This document shows positions 50,301-58,917 of a DNA stretch of 64,000 bases, one piece after another. Each line of letters starts with the position of its first letter. Position 1 is the stretch's first letter. Where the stretch lies: the NCBI RefSeq assembly GCF_000300255.2, contig NC_020913.1:1362692-1426691 (forward strand), read 5' to 3'. A program made the translations under genes and the position numbers. Source of the DNA: Candidatus Methanomethylophilus alvi Mx1201. Its GTDB lineage: Archaea > Thermoplasmatota > Thermoplasmata > Methanomassiliicoccales > Methanomethylophilaceae. The notes beneath the pieces were generated by a model that worked only from the letters and a program-made list of their open reading frames with translations, did no database searches and was not told where the DNA came from.

Positions 50301-51206
50301 TCAAAGTGCTGGCACATTCTGCGCCAGCTCTTCTCTCAGCTCACCCATGGTGGCGGTCCTCTCCGCATATGCGTTGTGCTTGTGGATGGACTCCTGGGAA
50401 TCGCTGACGACCTTTACCTCCACATCGTCCGGCAGGTCGTGATAATTGTTGACGATGAGGGTCAGACCGTTCCTGACGACATCCTCGACGAATCTGGTGT
50501 TGCTGTGTGCGTTTATGACCACCTTGCCCTCGTCCTCCCTCTTGAGAAGTTCGAAGGTGGGGGTTGATACGGATCTCTCTGCCAGATCTATGAGGTCGTC
50601 CGCCTCTATGTTCTGATCCTCCCCGGTGGTGAGGAGTATGGTGCACACATTCCTCTGGTTGTGCGACATCATCGGGAAACCGGGGTTCTCCACTCCCAGA
50701 AGCTCCCCTACGGTCTCCTGGGCACAGGGGCAGGCGGTCATTCCGACAGCATCCACACCTATGGTCTTCCTTATGGCCCCGTCACGGGTCCCGTGGGCAC
50801 CTGCATGGAGCGTATACATCTCGAGGGTGTCCCTTCCGGTAGGGGTCTTCCTAGGTCTGAAGTATTCAGCGGTGACGGTGACGTATGCGTTCTGAGCGTA
50901 CTCGTGTTTCACGAGAAGCTTCCTAACCATGTCTACGGCCATGTTCTCGAGGCCGGACACCGGCTTCTCGGTACTTTCGTCGGCGACGGCCCTGAGGACC
51001 TCTACGTTCCTGGAAAGGTGGGATCCCCTCTGTGCTGCGGGGAGGTCCACGAAAATGTCTATGGAGCAGTTCACGACGTTGCTCAGAGGGTTGTTGATAC
51101 CGGGCCTCGCGATGAGGACCGGCTTACGTACCCCGGAGACACCGACCTTGGTGAGCTTGAAGCCGGTGGAGCCTCTGCTGTATTGTACGTCACACTTCAA
51201 TGCCAT
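50301..51206 (-). CDS. mptA: GTP cyclohydrolase MptA (GTP cyclohydrolase IV / FolE2 type)
   Basis: First step of methanopterin synthesis: GTP to 7,8-dihydroneopterin 2',3'-cyclic phosphate. 301 residues of the FolE2/MptA T-fold: FVDLPAAQRGSHLSRN, VDAVGMTACPCAQE with a likely metal-binding Cys, PMMSHNQRNVCTILL and VVINAHSNTRFVEDVVRN. Convergent with the CDIN1-like gene. TATA CTTTTAAGTAG about 25 bases upstream suggests a leaderless mRNA. Confidence 0.94.
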   Translation of the reverse strand: MALKCDVQYSRGSTGFKLTKVGVSGVRKPVLIARPGINNPLSNVVNCSIDIFVDLPAAQRGSHLSRNVEVLRAVADESTEKPVSGLENMAVDMVRKLLVKHEYAQNAYVTVTAEYFRPRKTPTGRDTLEMYTLHAGAHGTRDGAIRKTIGVDAVGMTACPCAQETVGELLGVENPGFPMMSHNQRNVCTILLTTGEDQNIEADDLIDLAERSVSTPTFELLKREDEGKVVINAHSNTRFVEDVVRNGLTLIVNNYHDLPDDVEVKVVSDSQESIHKHNAYAERTATMGELREELAQNVPAL

Positions 51207-51306
51207 GCTCTACGTGTAATGAACGGACTACTTAAAAGGTAGATGATAACCAGCAATATGGTATAGGTCCGAAACAACAAAATCCAAGACCTCCGATAAT
51301 CGCCTC

Positions 51307-51951
51307 ATGATCTCTTGCGGCGTTGACGAGGCCGGCAGAGGGCCGATGTTCGGACCGCTTGTCGTAGGGGCGGTCTACTGCGATGACGATTCCGTATTGA
51401 AGAGGATCGGTGTCAAGGATTCTAAGAAACTCTCGCCGGGGCAGCGCGAACGTATGTACGACGAGATATCGGACTCCGTCATGCATTGGTGCGTCGTTCC
51501 GATATCCGCGGAGGATATCGACTCCAAGATGAAGACCCAGTCCCTCAACATGATCGAACTGGACCTCTTCGTGGAGGCGGTCTCGGCATATGGGGCGGAC
51601 ACGGTCTATGCGGACTGTCCGGATGTGAATACCGAACGCTTCGGCCGCATAATGGAGTCGAGGCTCGACGGCCGCAAGGTAGTGGCCGCCCACAAGGCGG
51701 ACGCCCTGTACCCGGTGGTCTCGGCGGCATCCATAATGGCGAAGGTCACCAGGGACCGCATGCTCGACGACCTCCGTAAGGAATTCGACGTGGAGATCGG
51801 GTCGGGATATCCGTCCGATGCGGTCACGGCAGGATTCATAGAAAAGTGGATTAAGGATAATGGGTGTGCACCAAAGCATACGCGGACATCGTGGGAGCCT
51901 GTCAGGAAGATGCTTTCCGCCCGGAAGACCACGAGCCTCGACGACTGGTGA
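51307..51951 (+). CDS. rnhB: Ribonuclease HII
   Basis: 214 residues. Removes RNA from RNA-DNA hybrids. GVDEAGRGPMFGPLVVGAV with D7 and E8, later VKDSKKLSPGQRE, ADCPD and HKADALYPVVSAASIMAKVTRDR with the remaining acidic ligands. Six bases before the SCP2 gene. Confidence 0.95.
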   Translation: MISCGVDEAGRGPMFGPLVVGAVYCDDDSVLKRIGVKDSKKLSPGQRERMYDEISDSVMHWCVVPISAEDIDSKMKTQSLNMIELDLFVEAVSAYGADTVYADCPDVNTERFGRIMESRLDGRKVVAAHKADALYPVVSAASIMAKVTRDRMLDDLRKEFDVEIGSGYPSDAVTAGFIEKWIKDNGCAPKHTRTSWEPVRKMLSARKTTSLDDW

Positions 51952-51957
51952 AACAAC

Positions 51958-52290
51958 ATGACCATGGAAGCCAAGATCCAGGAGCTCATCGACAAGTGCA
52001 ACAACAAGATGGCCGAGAACGAAGAGATGAGGAAAGAGGTGGAATCCCTCAAGAAAGTCTTCAACTTCGATCTCGACACCGAGAAGTACTCCATGAAGCT
52101 CGAGAACGCCAAGATCGGAGACTTCAAACCCGAGTTCGCAGAGGATGCGGATGTCGTCGTCACCACTACGCCCGAATACTTCGAACAGCTCCTGTCCGGG
52201 GACCTCAGGCCGATGAGGGCATACATCACCAAGAAAATAACCATCAAAGGGAAGATCCAGGACCTCATGTTCCTGAAGAAGTTCTTCTGA
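51958..52290 (+). CDS. SCP2 sterol-binding-like domain protein
   Basis: 110 residues. YSMKLENAKIGDFKPEFAEDADVVVTTTPEYFEQLLSGDLRPMRAYITKKITIKG matches the SCP2 fold, a small lipid-binding domain; the first 30 residues are a helix of coiled-coil type. Ligand and partner unknown. Part of a two-gene operon with rnhB; an in-frame ATG two codons further is also possible. A hairpin terminator follows. Confidence 0.8.
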   Translation: MTMEAKIQELIDKCNNKMAENEEMRKEVESLKKVFNFDLDTEKYSMKLENAKIGDFKPEFAEDADVVVTTTPEYFEQLLSGDLRPMRAYITKKITIKGKIQDLMFLKKFF

Positions 52291-52303
52291 TCGTCAGATT
52301 GTC

Positions 52304-52334
52304 AAAAGCGGCTGGATCTCCACCGGCCGCTTTT
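52304..52334 (+). terminator. Hairpin terminator AAAAGCGGC/GCCGCTTTT
   Basis: A 9-bp stem with a 13-base loop ending in TTTT, 14 bases after the SCP2 gene. Confidence 0.75.
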
Positions 52335-52378
52335 CACCCTATTACTTTAAATATCATTTAGTGTGTAGGGCAAAGTAT

Positions 52379-52456
52379 AGCGAGGTAGGGTAGCCAGGAT
52401 ATCCCGTCGGGCTCATAACCCGGAGACCGGTCGTTCAAATCGACCCCTCGCTACCA
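52379..52456 (+). tRNA. Initiator tRNA-Met(CAT)
   Basis: Acceptor AGCGAGG/CCTCGCT with the A1-T72 pair typical of archaeal initiator tRNA. The anticodon loop CTCATAA is flanked by three G-C pairs (GGG/CCC), another initiator mark; anticodon at 52414-52416. T arm GGTCG-TTCAAAT-CGACC. CCA is encoded. TATA-like TTTAAATA lies about 30 bases upstream. Confidence 0.93.
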
Positions 52457-52598
52457 TTAGATTTTCCATCTATTTCAAATTCCTTAGGCATCCATCAACG
52501 ATTCGGATCATGATCGTCTTTCGGACGGACGTATGCCGACGAAATGTGCCAGATATTAAAATACCGGATTTTGGGCGACCGGTGCACCACTTATGTGG
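52457..52598. other. Intergenic region, no gene seen
   Basis: Sequence between the initiator tRNA and the glnK terminator. It contains an AT-rich start, a GATCATGATC palindrome (52505-52514) and a TATTAAAATACC stretch, but no supported gene or convincing promoter orientation. Confidence 0.4.
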
Positions 52599-52634
52599 GC
52601 CCGTCCGGGAGGAAGAAGTGTAGTCCGGACGGGC
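52599..52634 (-). terminator. Hairpin after glnK
   Basis: GCCCGTCCGG and CCGGACGGGC, perfect 10-bp arms with a 16-base loop, starting ten bases after the glnK stop on the minus strand. Confidence 0.65.
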
Positions 52635-52643
52635 TTTGTCGGA

Positions 52644-53006
52644 TCAATTTCCTTCTGTATTCTGCGCCTCCTTCATCGGTTCCGGTTCCCACTCGCTGAT
52701 CCTTACCGCACTCTCTACCGGCAGTACGAATATCCTGCCGTCGCCGTGACGGCCGGTCTTGGCCGCCTGGCATATGGTATCGATTACGCATGGGACCTTG
52801 GAATCATCCTCGACGACGATCTCGATCTTCACCTTCTCGATCTCGTCGATCATGAACTCCCCGACCCTGTTGGTGAACTTCACTCCAGCCTGCATTCCGC
52901 GGCCGGTGACGGGAGTGAACGTCATCCCCGTCACACCCCTGTCCTTCAAGGCATCCTTTACCTCGCCGTACTTCTCTGGACGGACTATAGCAACCACCAT
53001 CTTCAT
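52644..53006 (-). CDS. glnK: Nitrogen regulatory PII protein GlnK
   Basis: 120 residues. Senses 2-oxoglutarate and ATP/ADP and blocks Amt under nitrogen sufficiency. MKMVVAIVRPEKYGEVKDAL start, TPVTGRGMQAG before the T loop, and GRHGDGRIFVLPVESAVRI as C loop. In the T loop the tyrosine that is uridylylated in proteobacteria is Phe (GEF in place of GxEY), so control is by ligands alone. ATG 53006 is placed six bases after GAGGTG. Follows amt in an amt-glnK operon. Confidence 0.94.
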   Translation of the reverse strand: MKMVVAIVRPEKYGEVKDALKDRGVTGMTFTPVTGRGMQAGVKFTNRVGEFMIDEIEKVKIEIVVEDDSKVPCVIDTICQAAKTGRHGDGRIFVLPVESAVRISEWEPEPMKEAQNTEGN

Positions 53007-53016
53007 ATTCATCACC

Positions 53017-54321
53017 TCAAAGATACGCCGGCTCCCCGTGCTCCACTATATCCTGGCCTATGGACTCCTCGTCCTCGGGTATGCGGACCTTCATGAACTT
53101 CGATATGAGCCAGATGATGGCATATGACATGGCGAAGCAGAATACTATGGTGGCCAGGACGGCCACTATCTGTCCGACGAACAGGTCCACCCCGCCATAG
53201 ATGAGTCCGTCTACGCCTGCAAGGGAGGACTTGGCGAATATGCCTGTGGAGATCGCTCCCCATATACCTCCGACACCGTGGACACCGAACACGTCCAGGG
53301 CGTCGTCGAACTTGGTCTTGGACCGGATGATCCTGACCGCCATGAAGCATAGGGCCCCTCCGACGGCACCGATGACCATCGATTCGACGAAGCCGACATA
53401 TGCCGCCCCCGGGGTTATGGCGACCAGTCCGGAGATCCCTCCTGCGATAAGACCCAGCACTCCGACTCTCCCTACCTTTATGTATTGTACGATGGCCCAT
53501 GCGGCCATTCCGCAGGCCCCTGCGGCCTGGGTGGTGAAGAACGCATGGACGGCCGTACCGTCGGCCAATGCACTGGACCCTCCGTTGAAACCGAACCATC
53601 CGATCCAGAGGAGCATGGCCCCCAGGAATGCGAACGGGATGCTGTGGGCGCGGGCCTTACGTGTACCGGACAGCCTGGGACCGACGAATATGCAAAGTGC
53701 CAGACCCGTGACTCCTGCACAGATGTGGACGACCGTACCTCCGGCGAAGTCGAGGACGGTCAGGAACTGGTCGAACCATCCCCCTCCCCAGACCCAGTGG
53801 GCCATGGGCGCATAGACGAGTACCGACCACATGATCAGGAACCAGACAATGGCGTTGAAACGTATACGCTCGGCACATGCCCCCAGGACCAGAGCGGCGG
53901 TCACTATGGCGAACATCATTTGGAACGTGGCGAATTCCAATGTGGATATCGCCCCTCCGGATGCCTCTTCGGTGAGTCCTCCGAAGAACAGATGCTGCAG
54001 ATTGCCGATTATCACCCCGTCGCTTCCGAATGCCAGGGAATATCCGACGGCGATCCAGGAGATGCTCATGATGGATATCGCGGCGAGCGTCTGCGCGATC
54101 ATCGACGACATGCTCTGTCTTCTCAACATCCCCCCATAGAAGAAGGCGAGCCCAGGGACCATGGCGAATACCAGGGCGGAACTGACCATTATCCAGGAGA
54201 TGCTCCCCGAATCCGCCGATCCGGTATCCGCGGCGGAGTTCTGTGATGTTAAGACCATAGCCACCATCGCTGTAGCCAAAACCATTACAGCGGCGGCCAT
54301 CATCTTGAACGACTTTCTCAT
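53017..54321 (-). CDS. amt: Ammonium transporter Amt
   Basis: 434 residues: signal-like N terminus, then about eleven membrane helices. The two pore histidines are in YAPMAHWVWG and FGVHGVGGIWG, and GACAERIRFNA and FGFNGGS are family signatures. Imports ammonium at low supply; GlnK closes it. The 5' region holds a TATA at about 54377-54388 flanked by two inverted repeats, consistent with nitrogen-dependent repression. Confidence 0.96.
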   Translation of the reverse strand: MRKSFKMMAAAVMVLATAMVAMVLTSQNSAADTGSADSGSISWIMVSSALVFAMVPGLAFFYGGMLRRQSMSSMIAQTLAAISIMSISWIAVGYSLAFGSDGVIIGNLQHLFFGGLTEEASGGAISTLEFATFQMMFAIVTAALVLGACAERIRFNAIVWFLIMWSVLVYAPMAHWVWGGGWFDQFLTVLDFAGGTVVHICAGVTGLALCIFVGPRLSGTRKARAHSIPFAFLGAMLLWIGWFGFNGGSSALADGTAVHAFFTTQAAGACGMAAWAIVQYIKVGRVGVLGLIAGGISGLVAITPGAAYVGFVESMVIGAVGGALCFMAVRIIRSKTKFDDALDVFGVHGVGGIWGAISTGIFAKSSLAGVDGLIYGGVDLFVGQIVAVLATIVFCFAMSYAIIWLISKFMKVRIPEDEESIGQDIVEHGEPAYL

Positions 54322-54356
54322 AAATTTACCTCCAATGTATCCTTTTTCGGATTTTA

Positions 54357-54374
54357 ATTAGACGAATGTCTAAT
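54357..54374. promoter_or_regulatory. Palindromic operator of amt-glnK, site 1
   Basis: ATTAGAC-GAAT-GTCTAAT, a perfect 7-bp inverted repeat between the TATA box and the start codon, overlapping the predicted transcription start. Position fits a repressor. Confidence 0.6.
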
Positions 54375-54391
54375 CATATATCAATATAGCT

Positions 54392-54410
54392 GTCTAAACA
54401 AAAGTTTACT
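54392..54410. promoter_or_regulatory. Palindromic operator of amt-glnK, site 2
   Basis: GTCTAAAC-AAAA-GTTTACT, imperfect inverted repeat sharing the GTCTAA half-site of site 1, just upstream of the TATA box. Confidence 0.5.
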
Positions 54411-54512
54411 TTTACTGTAACTGCACAAATATGTGTAAAATCTTATGTAAAATCAATACATTGGATGAGAAACGACGTCCTTGAAGGGATCCGTTGGAAC
54501 AGAAGATGGGAA

Positions 54513-54542
54513 GGGGACCGACACAAAATGCCGACGGTCCCC
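54513..54542 (-). terminator. Hairpin after the TPR gene
   Basis: GGGGACCG and CGGTCCCC with a 14-base loop, about 17 bases after the stop of the TPR gene. The 237-base gap between amt and this gene otherwise holds only the amt control region. Confidence 0.55.
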
Positions 54543-54558
54543 GGAAATGTTTGGTATG

Positions 54559-55101
54559 TCAGAGAAGGCTCTTGGCCTCTTCCGGAGACATATCGAGGGC
54601 CTTGAGCATGTACTCGAGGGCCTTCTTGGCATAAGGTGCCCTGGCCTTGGGATCCTCCAGGATATCCCCGTGGTTCCCCATGATGTTGTTGTAGTACTCT
54701 ATAGCGAACTCCGAGTAAAGGGATGCGGAAAGACTCTCGTCGATCTGCGCCGCCTCGTTGTATGCCTTCTCCGCCTCGTCGTATTTGCTTATGGAGATGC
54801 AGAAGAGTCCGTAGGACTGATAGTAGTCCGCCCTGTCGCCGTCGAGCTCGATGGCCTTGTTGTAGGCGTCCATGATCTCCTCGTCCTTGACCTTGGCTCC
54901 GAACATCCCGGAGGCGTAGTTGCCGCATTCTGCCCTGCAGTACCATCCCTCGGCATCGTTGGGGAATTCGTCGGTATATTTCTTGAACGCAGAGAAGGCC
55001 TTCTTGAAGTCTCCTCCGTCCATAGCTCTCATCGCCGCATCGAATTTCTTCTGTGCCGCGGGATCTCTCTCCGGTGCGGAACCGGATATCTCGTCTGCCA
55101 T
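54559..55101 (-). CDS. TPR-repeat protein
   Basis: 180 residues, soluble. TPR helices: DAAMRAMDGGDFKKAFSAFKKYTDEFPNDAEGWY, DAYNKAIELDGDRADYYQSYGLFCISISKYDEAEKAYNEAAQI and KALEYMLKALDMSPEEAKSL. Probably a scaffold for protein contacts. ATG 55101 lies 25 bases after a TTTTAAAATCC TATA box, a leaderless start; the frame continues upstream without family support. Confidence 0.8.
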   Translation of the reverse strand: MADEISGSAPERDPAAQKKFDAAMRAMDGGDFKKAFSAFKKYTDEFPNDAEGWYCRAECGNYASGMFGAKVKDEEIMDAYNKAIELDGDRADYYQSYGLFCISISKYDEAEKAYNEAAQIDESLSASLYSEFAIEYYNNIMGNHGDILEDPKARAPYAKKALEYMLKALDMSPEEAKSLL

Positions 55102-55237
55102 GCCATCCCCATTAGCATGGGATTTTAAAACCTTTTTAGGAAAGACCGCCGAACGGGACCGCATGGCATCCCTGCGGAGGGTCCAGCATGGCACGGCATC
55201 CAACATCAATATATTGTTAAGATACAATCAAGTGTCT

Positions 55238-55807
55238 ATGCCGATTGAAGACCTGTGGAATCAGATTGTGCGTGCCAAAAACGCTTCAGACTATGTCTTC
55301 AAAGAGATATCCGTCCCCAAACTGACGCCTTCTGAAGCCAGCAAGTGCAGGAAACTATGCGAACAGAACGTCTGCAAATGCTACGGCACCAACTGGGCCT
55401 GCCCGCCGGGCGTCGGAAACCTGGGGGACTGCATGACGCAGATCAGGATGTACAAACATGCCGTCGTCATATACCACAGGAGCGAGGTCAACATGAAGGA
55501 CCAGGACGGCCTCAAGAGACTGTCCGGGATACTGCAGAACCTCCTCAGGGACTTCAGGAACCTCCTCAAGGAGAACGGCTACCCGTCGATGTGCCTGGCC
55601 GACGGAGGATGCAACTACTGCGGCGCCTGCGCATATCCCAAGGAGTGCAAGTTCCCGGACCAGAGGGTCGGATCCATAAGCGCATACGGGATCATGCTCA
55701 TGGAGTATCTGGAGGACAACGGCATCGAATTCCGCTTCGAGGACGGATACGCCACATTCTACGGCCTCGTCTTCTACAACGAGAAGGACGAGATAGCAGT
55801 AGCTTGA
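55238..55807 (+). CDS. DUF2284 cysteine-rich metal-binding protein
   Basis: 189 residues. Cysteine pattern CRKLCEQNVCKCYG, NWACPPGVGNLGDC and CLADGGCNYCGACAYPKECKFPDQ matches DUF2284, predicted to bind Fe-S or other metal clusters. Common in methanogens and other anaerobes; no biochemical function is established. ATG 55238 lies about 27 bases after an ATCAATATATTG TATA element (leaderless). A G/C hairpin follows at 55836-55851. Confidence 0.82.
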   Translation: MPIEDLWNQIVRAKNASDYVFKEISVPKLTPSEASKCRKLCEQNVCKCYGTNWACPPGVGNLGDCMTQIRMYKHAVVIYHRSEVNMKDQDGLKRLSGILQNLLRDFRNLLKENGYPSMCLADGGCNYCGACAYPKECKFPDQRVGSISAYGIMLMEYLEDNGIEFRFEDGYATFYGLVFYNEKDEIAVA

Positions 55808-55835
55808 AGACCATACCGGCATCATTATGTGACAT

Positions 55836-55851
55836 GGGGGAGGATTCCCCC
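55836..55851 (+). terminator. Short hairpin between DUF2284 and gatC
   Basis: GGGGGA-GGAT-TCCCCC, 6-bp stem, about 28 bases after the DUF2284 stop; a CCCTTTT run follows within 20 bases. Confidence 0.45.
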
Positions 55852-55915
55852 TGTCCCACTCCCTTTTCAGTAAATAATATAATATGTGCGACCGATGGGT
55901 GCGCAGGTCTTCAAC

Positions 55916-56188
55916 ATGGACAGAGATGTCGTCGCACGTGTCGCCAGGACAGCGCACATAAAACTTACAGATGATGAACTGGAGAGGTACAGCAAAAACC
56001 TCGCAGATATCCTGGATTATTTCAAGGTCCTCGACGAGGCGCCGGACCACGAAGGTATCGGCGTCAACCCGATAGAGGTCTCGGACGTTCTCAGGGAAGA
56101 CGTCCCGGGACAGGACATAGACCCCGCGGAGCTTCTGAAGGACATGAAGACCTATGAAGGTTACATAAGGGGGCCGAAGCTGGTATGA
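55916..56188 (+). CDS. gatC: Asp/Glu-tRNA amidotransferase subunit GatC
   Basis: Small belt-like subunit that holds GatA and GatB together. 90 residues from ATG 55916 (MDRDVVARVARTAHIKLTDDELERYSKNLADILDYFKVLDE, PIEVSDVLREDVPGQD). An upstream in-frame ATG at 55895 would add seven residues. A TATA (AGTAAATAATATAATATG) at about 55870-55886 leads the operon. Overlaps gatA by four bases. Confidence 0.92.
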   Translation: MDRDVVARVARTAHIKLTDDELERYSKNLADILDYFKVLDEAPDHEGIGVNPIEVSDVLREDVPGQDIDPAELLKDMKTYEGYIRGPKLV

Positions 56189-57510
56189 GCGACAAGGACA
56201 CCCTCTCCAGACTCAAGGAGATCAACTCCGTCTACGGCATGTTCCACGACTTCGGCGGGGAATGGACCGACGATACGAAGTTCCTGTTCTCCGCGAAGGA
56301 CAACCTGACATCGATAGGATTCGAGACGTGCGCAGGTTCAAAGATCCTCGAAGGATACCGTCCCGTATTCGACGCCACCGCCATAGCCAAGATGAAGGCG
56401 GCCGGAGGAAAACTCGTCGGGAAGACCAATATGGACGAGTTCGGTTTCGGTACCTTCTCGGCGAATTCCGCTTTCGAAGTCCCCAAGAACCCGTTCGACC
56501 TCGACAGGTCCTGCGGAGGGTCTTCCGGGGGATCGGCGTGTGCGGCCGCCGTCCTCGAGGACCATGTATCCCTCGGAGTCTCCACCGGAGGATCCGTATG
56601 CTGCCCGGCCAGTTTCTGCGGCACCTATGGGATAGTGCCGACATACGGAAGGGTCTCCAGATACGGCCTTATCGATTACGGGAACTCCCTGGATAAGATC
56701 GGACTGTTGGCCATGGACCCGCACAAACTGTCCGAATACCTGCCCGTCATATCCGGCAGGGACCCCAAGGACCCGACCTCGTGCGCACAGCCGGATCTGA
56801 AACTGGAACATAGGAAGATGACCTCCGTGGCCGTACCCAAGGAAGCCGTCGAGGGGATATCCGATGACGTCCTGAGGGCGTTCGAAGACGCCCTCGAGAG
56901 ATTGAAGGGCATGGGAATCGACGTGGAATACGTGGACATGCCCTATCTGAAATATGCCATGCCCGCGTACTACATACTCGCCACCTCCGAAGCGTCCACC
57001 AATCTGGCCAGGTACTGCGGGATGAGGTACGGGCATCAGGACGGGGACCTCACCCTGGGATTCGACGAATACTTCACCAGCTTCAGGACGGAGTACTTCG
57101 GGGACGAGGCGAAGAGGAGGATACTGCTCGGGACATATACCAGGATGGAAGGGTTCCGCGACAGGTATTACGCCAAGGCCCTCCAGGTGAGGTTGGGCGT
57201 CATCGACGCCTACAAGACCCAGTTCAAGGACCATGATGCGGTCCTCACCCCCACCATGCCTTTCGTATCCCCCAGATTCGAGGACATCTCGGCCATGAGT
57301 CCGGTGGAGAACTATAAGGCCGACTTCCTGACCGTCCCGCCCAACCTGGCAGGGACCCCTCATCTCAACTGTCCCTGCGGATACGACGGAAACGGCATGC
57401 CGATAGGTATGCAGTTCGTGACGGACCACTGGAACGAGGACCAGCTCCTTACCATGGCGGAGGAATGGGATAAGCAGTTCGATGTAAGACATGCGGAGGT
57501 GAAGGCATGA
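56185..57510 (+). CDS. gatA: Asp/Glu-tRNA amidotransferase subunit GatA
   Basis: Amidase subunit that releases ammonia from glutamine. 441 residues of the amidase signature family: catalytic Lys in FSAKDNLTS, the serine pair in CGGSSGGSACAAAV, and STGGSVCCPASFCGTYGI. Shorter than bacterial GatA, as in other archaea. In archaea GatCAB mainly makes Asn-tRNA-Asn, while GatDE makes Gln-tRNA-Gln. Confidence 0.95.
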   Translation: MSDKDTLSRLKEINSVYGMFHDFGGEWTDDTKFLFSAKDNLTSIGFETCAGSKILEGYRPVFDATAIAKMKAAGGKLVGKTNMDEFGFGTFSANSAFEVPKNPFDLDRSCGGSSGGSACAAAVLEDHVSLGVSTGGSVCCPASFCGTYGIVPTYGRVSRYGLIDYGNSLDKIGLLAMDPHKLSEYLPVISGRDPKDPTSCAQPDLKLEHRKMTSVAVPKEAVEGISDDVLRAFEDALERLKGMGIDVEYVDMPYLKYAMPAYYILATSEASTNLARYCGMRYGHQDGDLTLGFDEYFTSFRTEYFGDEAKRRILLGTYTRMEGFRDRYYAKALQVRLGVIDAYKTQFKDHDAVLTPTMPFVSPRFEDISAMSPVENYKADFLTVPPNLAGTPHLNCPCGYDGNGMPIGMQFVTDHWNEDQLLTMAEEWDKQFDVRHAEVKA

Positions 57511-58847
57511 AGATCGGATTGGAGATACATGTACAGCTCCCCACGAAGTCCAAGATGTTCTGCTCCTGCCCCACCACGGATGCGCCCGCACCCAACACCC
57601 ACGTGTGCCCCGTGTGTCTGGGAATGCCGGGATCCAGACCCGTCCTCAACAAGCAGGTCCTCGTGTACGGGATAATGCTGGCCAAGATGCTCGGATGCAA
57701 GATAACCGACACCACCTGGTTCTCCAGGAAGACATACTTCTATCCCGACATGAGCAAAAGCGTACAGATAACCCAATACGACCACCCCATCGGAGAGGGA
57801 GGGGTCGTATATCTGAACGGCAAGAAACCCATAAGGATCACCAGGATCCATCTCGAGGAGGACCCGGGAAAGACGAAGAGGACGTCGGACATGTCGTCAC
57901 TCGTCGACTACAACCGTTCGGGCATACCCCTGGCGGAGATCGTCACCGAGCCGGACCTCGCCACACCCGAAGAGGCAAGGGAGTTCCTGGCACAGCTGAT
58001 AGCGGACATCAAGCACACCATCGACCTCCCCGAGAACGGGGAGAGGAGCATCCGCTGCGACTGCAACATCTCCGTCGGCAAGGAGAGGTGCGAGGTCAAG
58101 AACGTCACCGGTCTGAAGAACGCCGAGACCGCCCTGCGCTATGAGATGATTAGGCAGATCAAGGTCCTGAAGGCAGGCGGGAAGATCGAGAGGGAGACCC
58201 GTGCCTTCGACGAGACCAGAGGCATCACCTATGGTGCCAGGAAGAAGGAGTTCGAGGCGGACTACGGATACATCGACGAGCCAGACCTCGGAATATTCCA
58301 TATCGGGGAGCTTGCCAGATCCATCACGATCAAGGAATCCCCCGCCAAGATGACCCAGAGACTGTCGGCCCAATACGGGATCGACGGAAAGAAGGCGAAG
58401 CAGCTGGTCTCCACATCCGTGGATCTGGCACAGTTCTTCGAGAGGGTCGCGGAGGCATACGGTACGCCTAATGCGGTCAAATGGGTCTGCGGCCCGGTCA
58501 CCGCCAACTGGAAGAGATTCGACGAGAGGAACGGCGACATCGAAGAAGTCCTCGCCGTCATAGGGAAGTTCTCCGACGGGACCATCACCGACACCGAGTG
58601 CGGAATAGAACTCAAGAGTGTCATGACCGGAGAGGATGTAGAGGCGGCGGCCGCAGGAGCGGAGGACCTCGACAAGATCATATCCGCATACTTGGACGAG
58701 AACCCGCAGATAGTCAGCGACTACGGCAAAGGTAACAAGAAGGCCGCGAACAGCGCGATAGGATTCGTGATGAAGAGTACCGGAGGCAAGTACTCCTCGT
58801 CCGACATAGTCGACGCGGTCAGAAGGATCGTCGAATCGAGACTCTGA
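57507..58847 (+). CDS. gatB: Asp/Glu-tRNA amidotransferase subunit GatB
   Basis: 446 residues; binds the mischarged tRNA, activates its side chain and uses ammonia from GatA. GLEIHVQLPTKSKMFC, CPVCLGMPGSRPVLN, YFYPDMSKSVQITQY and DYNRSGIPLAEIVTEPD are signatures; zinc-ligand cysteines are present (CSCP and CPVC). C-terminal helical YqeY-like tail. Overlaps gatA by four bases. Confidence 0.96.
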   Translation: MKIGLEIHVQLPTKSKMFCSCPTTDAPAPNTHVCPVCLGMPGSRPVLNKQVLVYGIMLAKMLGCKITDTTWFSRKTYFYPDMSKSVQITQYDHPIGEGGVVYLNGKKPIRITRIHLEEDPGKTKRTSDMSSLVDYNRSGIPLAEIVTEPDLATPEEAREFLAQLIADIKHTIDLPENGERSIRCDCNISVGKERCEVKNVTGLKNAETALRYEMIRQIKVLKAGGKIERETRAFDETRGITYGARKKEFEADYGYIDEPDLGIFHIGELARSITIKESPAKMTQRLSAQYGIDGKKAKQLVSTSVDLAQFFERVAEAYGTPNAVKWVCGPVTANWKRFDERNGDIEEVLAVIGKFSDGTITDTECGIELKSVMTGEDVEAAAAGAEDLDKIISAYLDENPQIVSDYGKGNKKAANSAIGFVMKSTGGKYSSSDIVDAVRRIVESRL

Positions 58848-58854
58848 AAACCTT

Positions 58855-58877
58855 GCCCCGGGATGAAGACCCGGGGC
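58855..58877 (+). terminator. Hairpin after gatCAB
   Basis: GCCCCGGG, a seven-base loop and CCCGGGGC, eight bases after the gatB stop. No T run follows. Confidence 0.55.
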
Positions 58878-58917
58878 ATCAATCCATTTAATAACGGGTA
58901 CCCGCGTTCGCACCCTT

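Noticed and set aside
56338..57591. Minus-strand frame across gatA
   Set aside because: Antisense of a conserved amidase gene.
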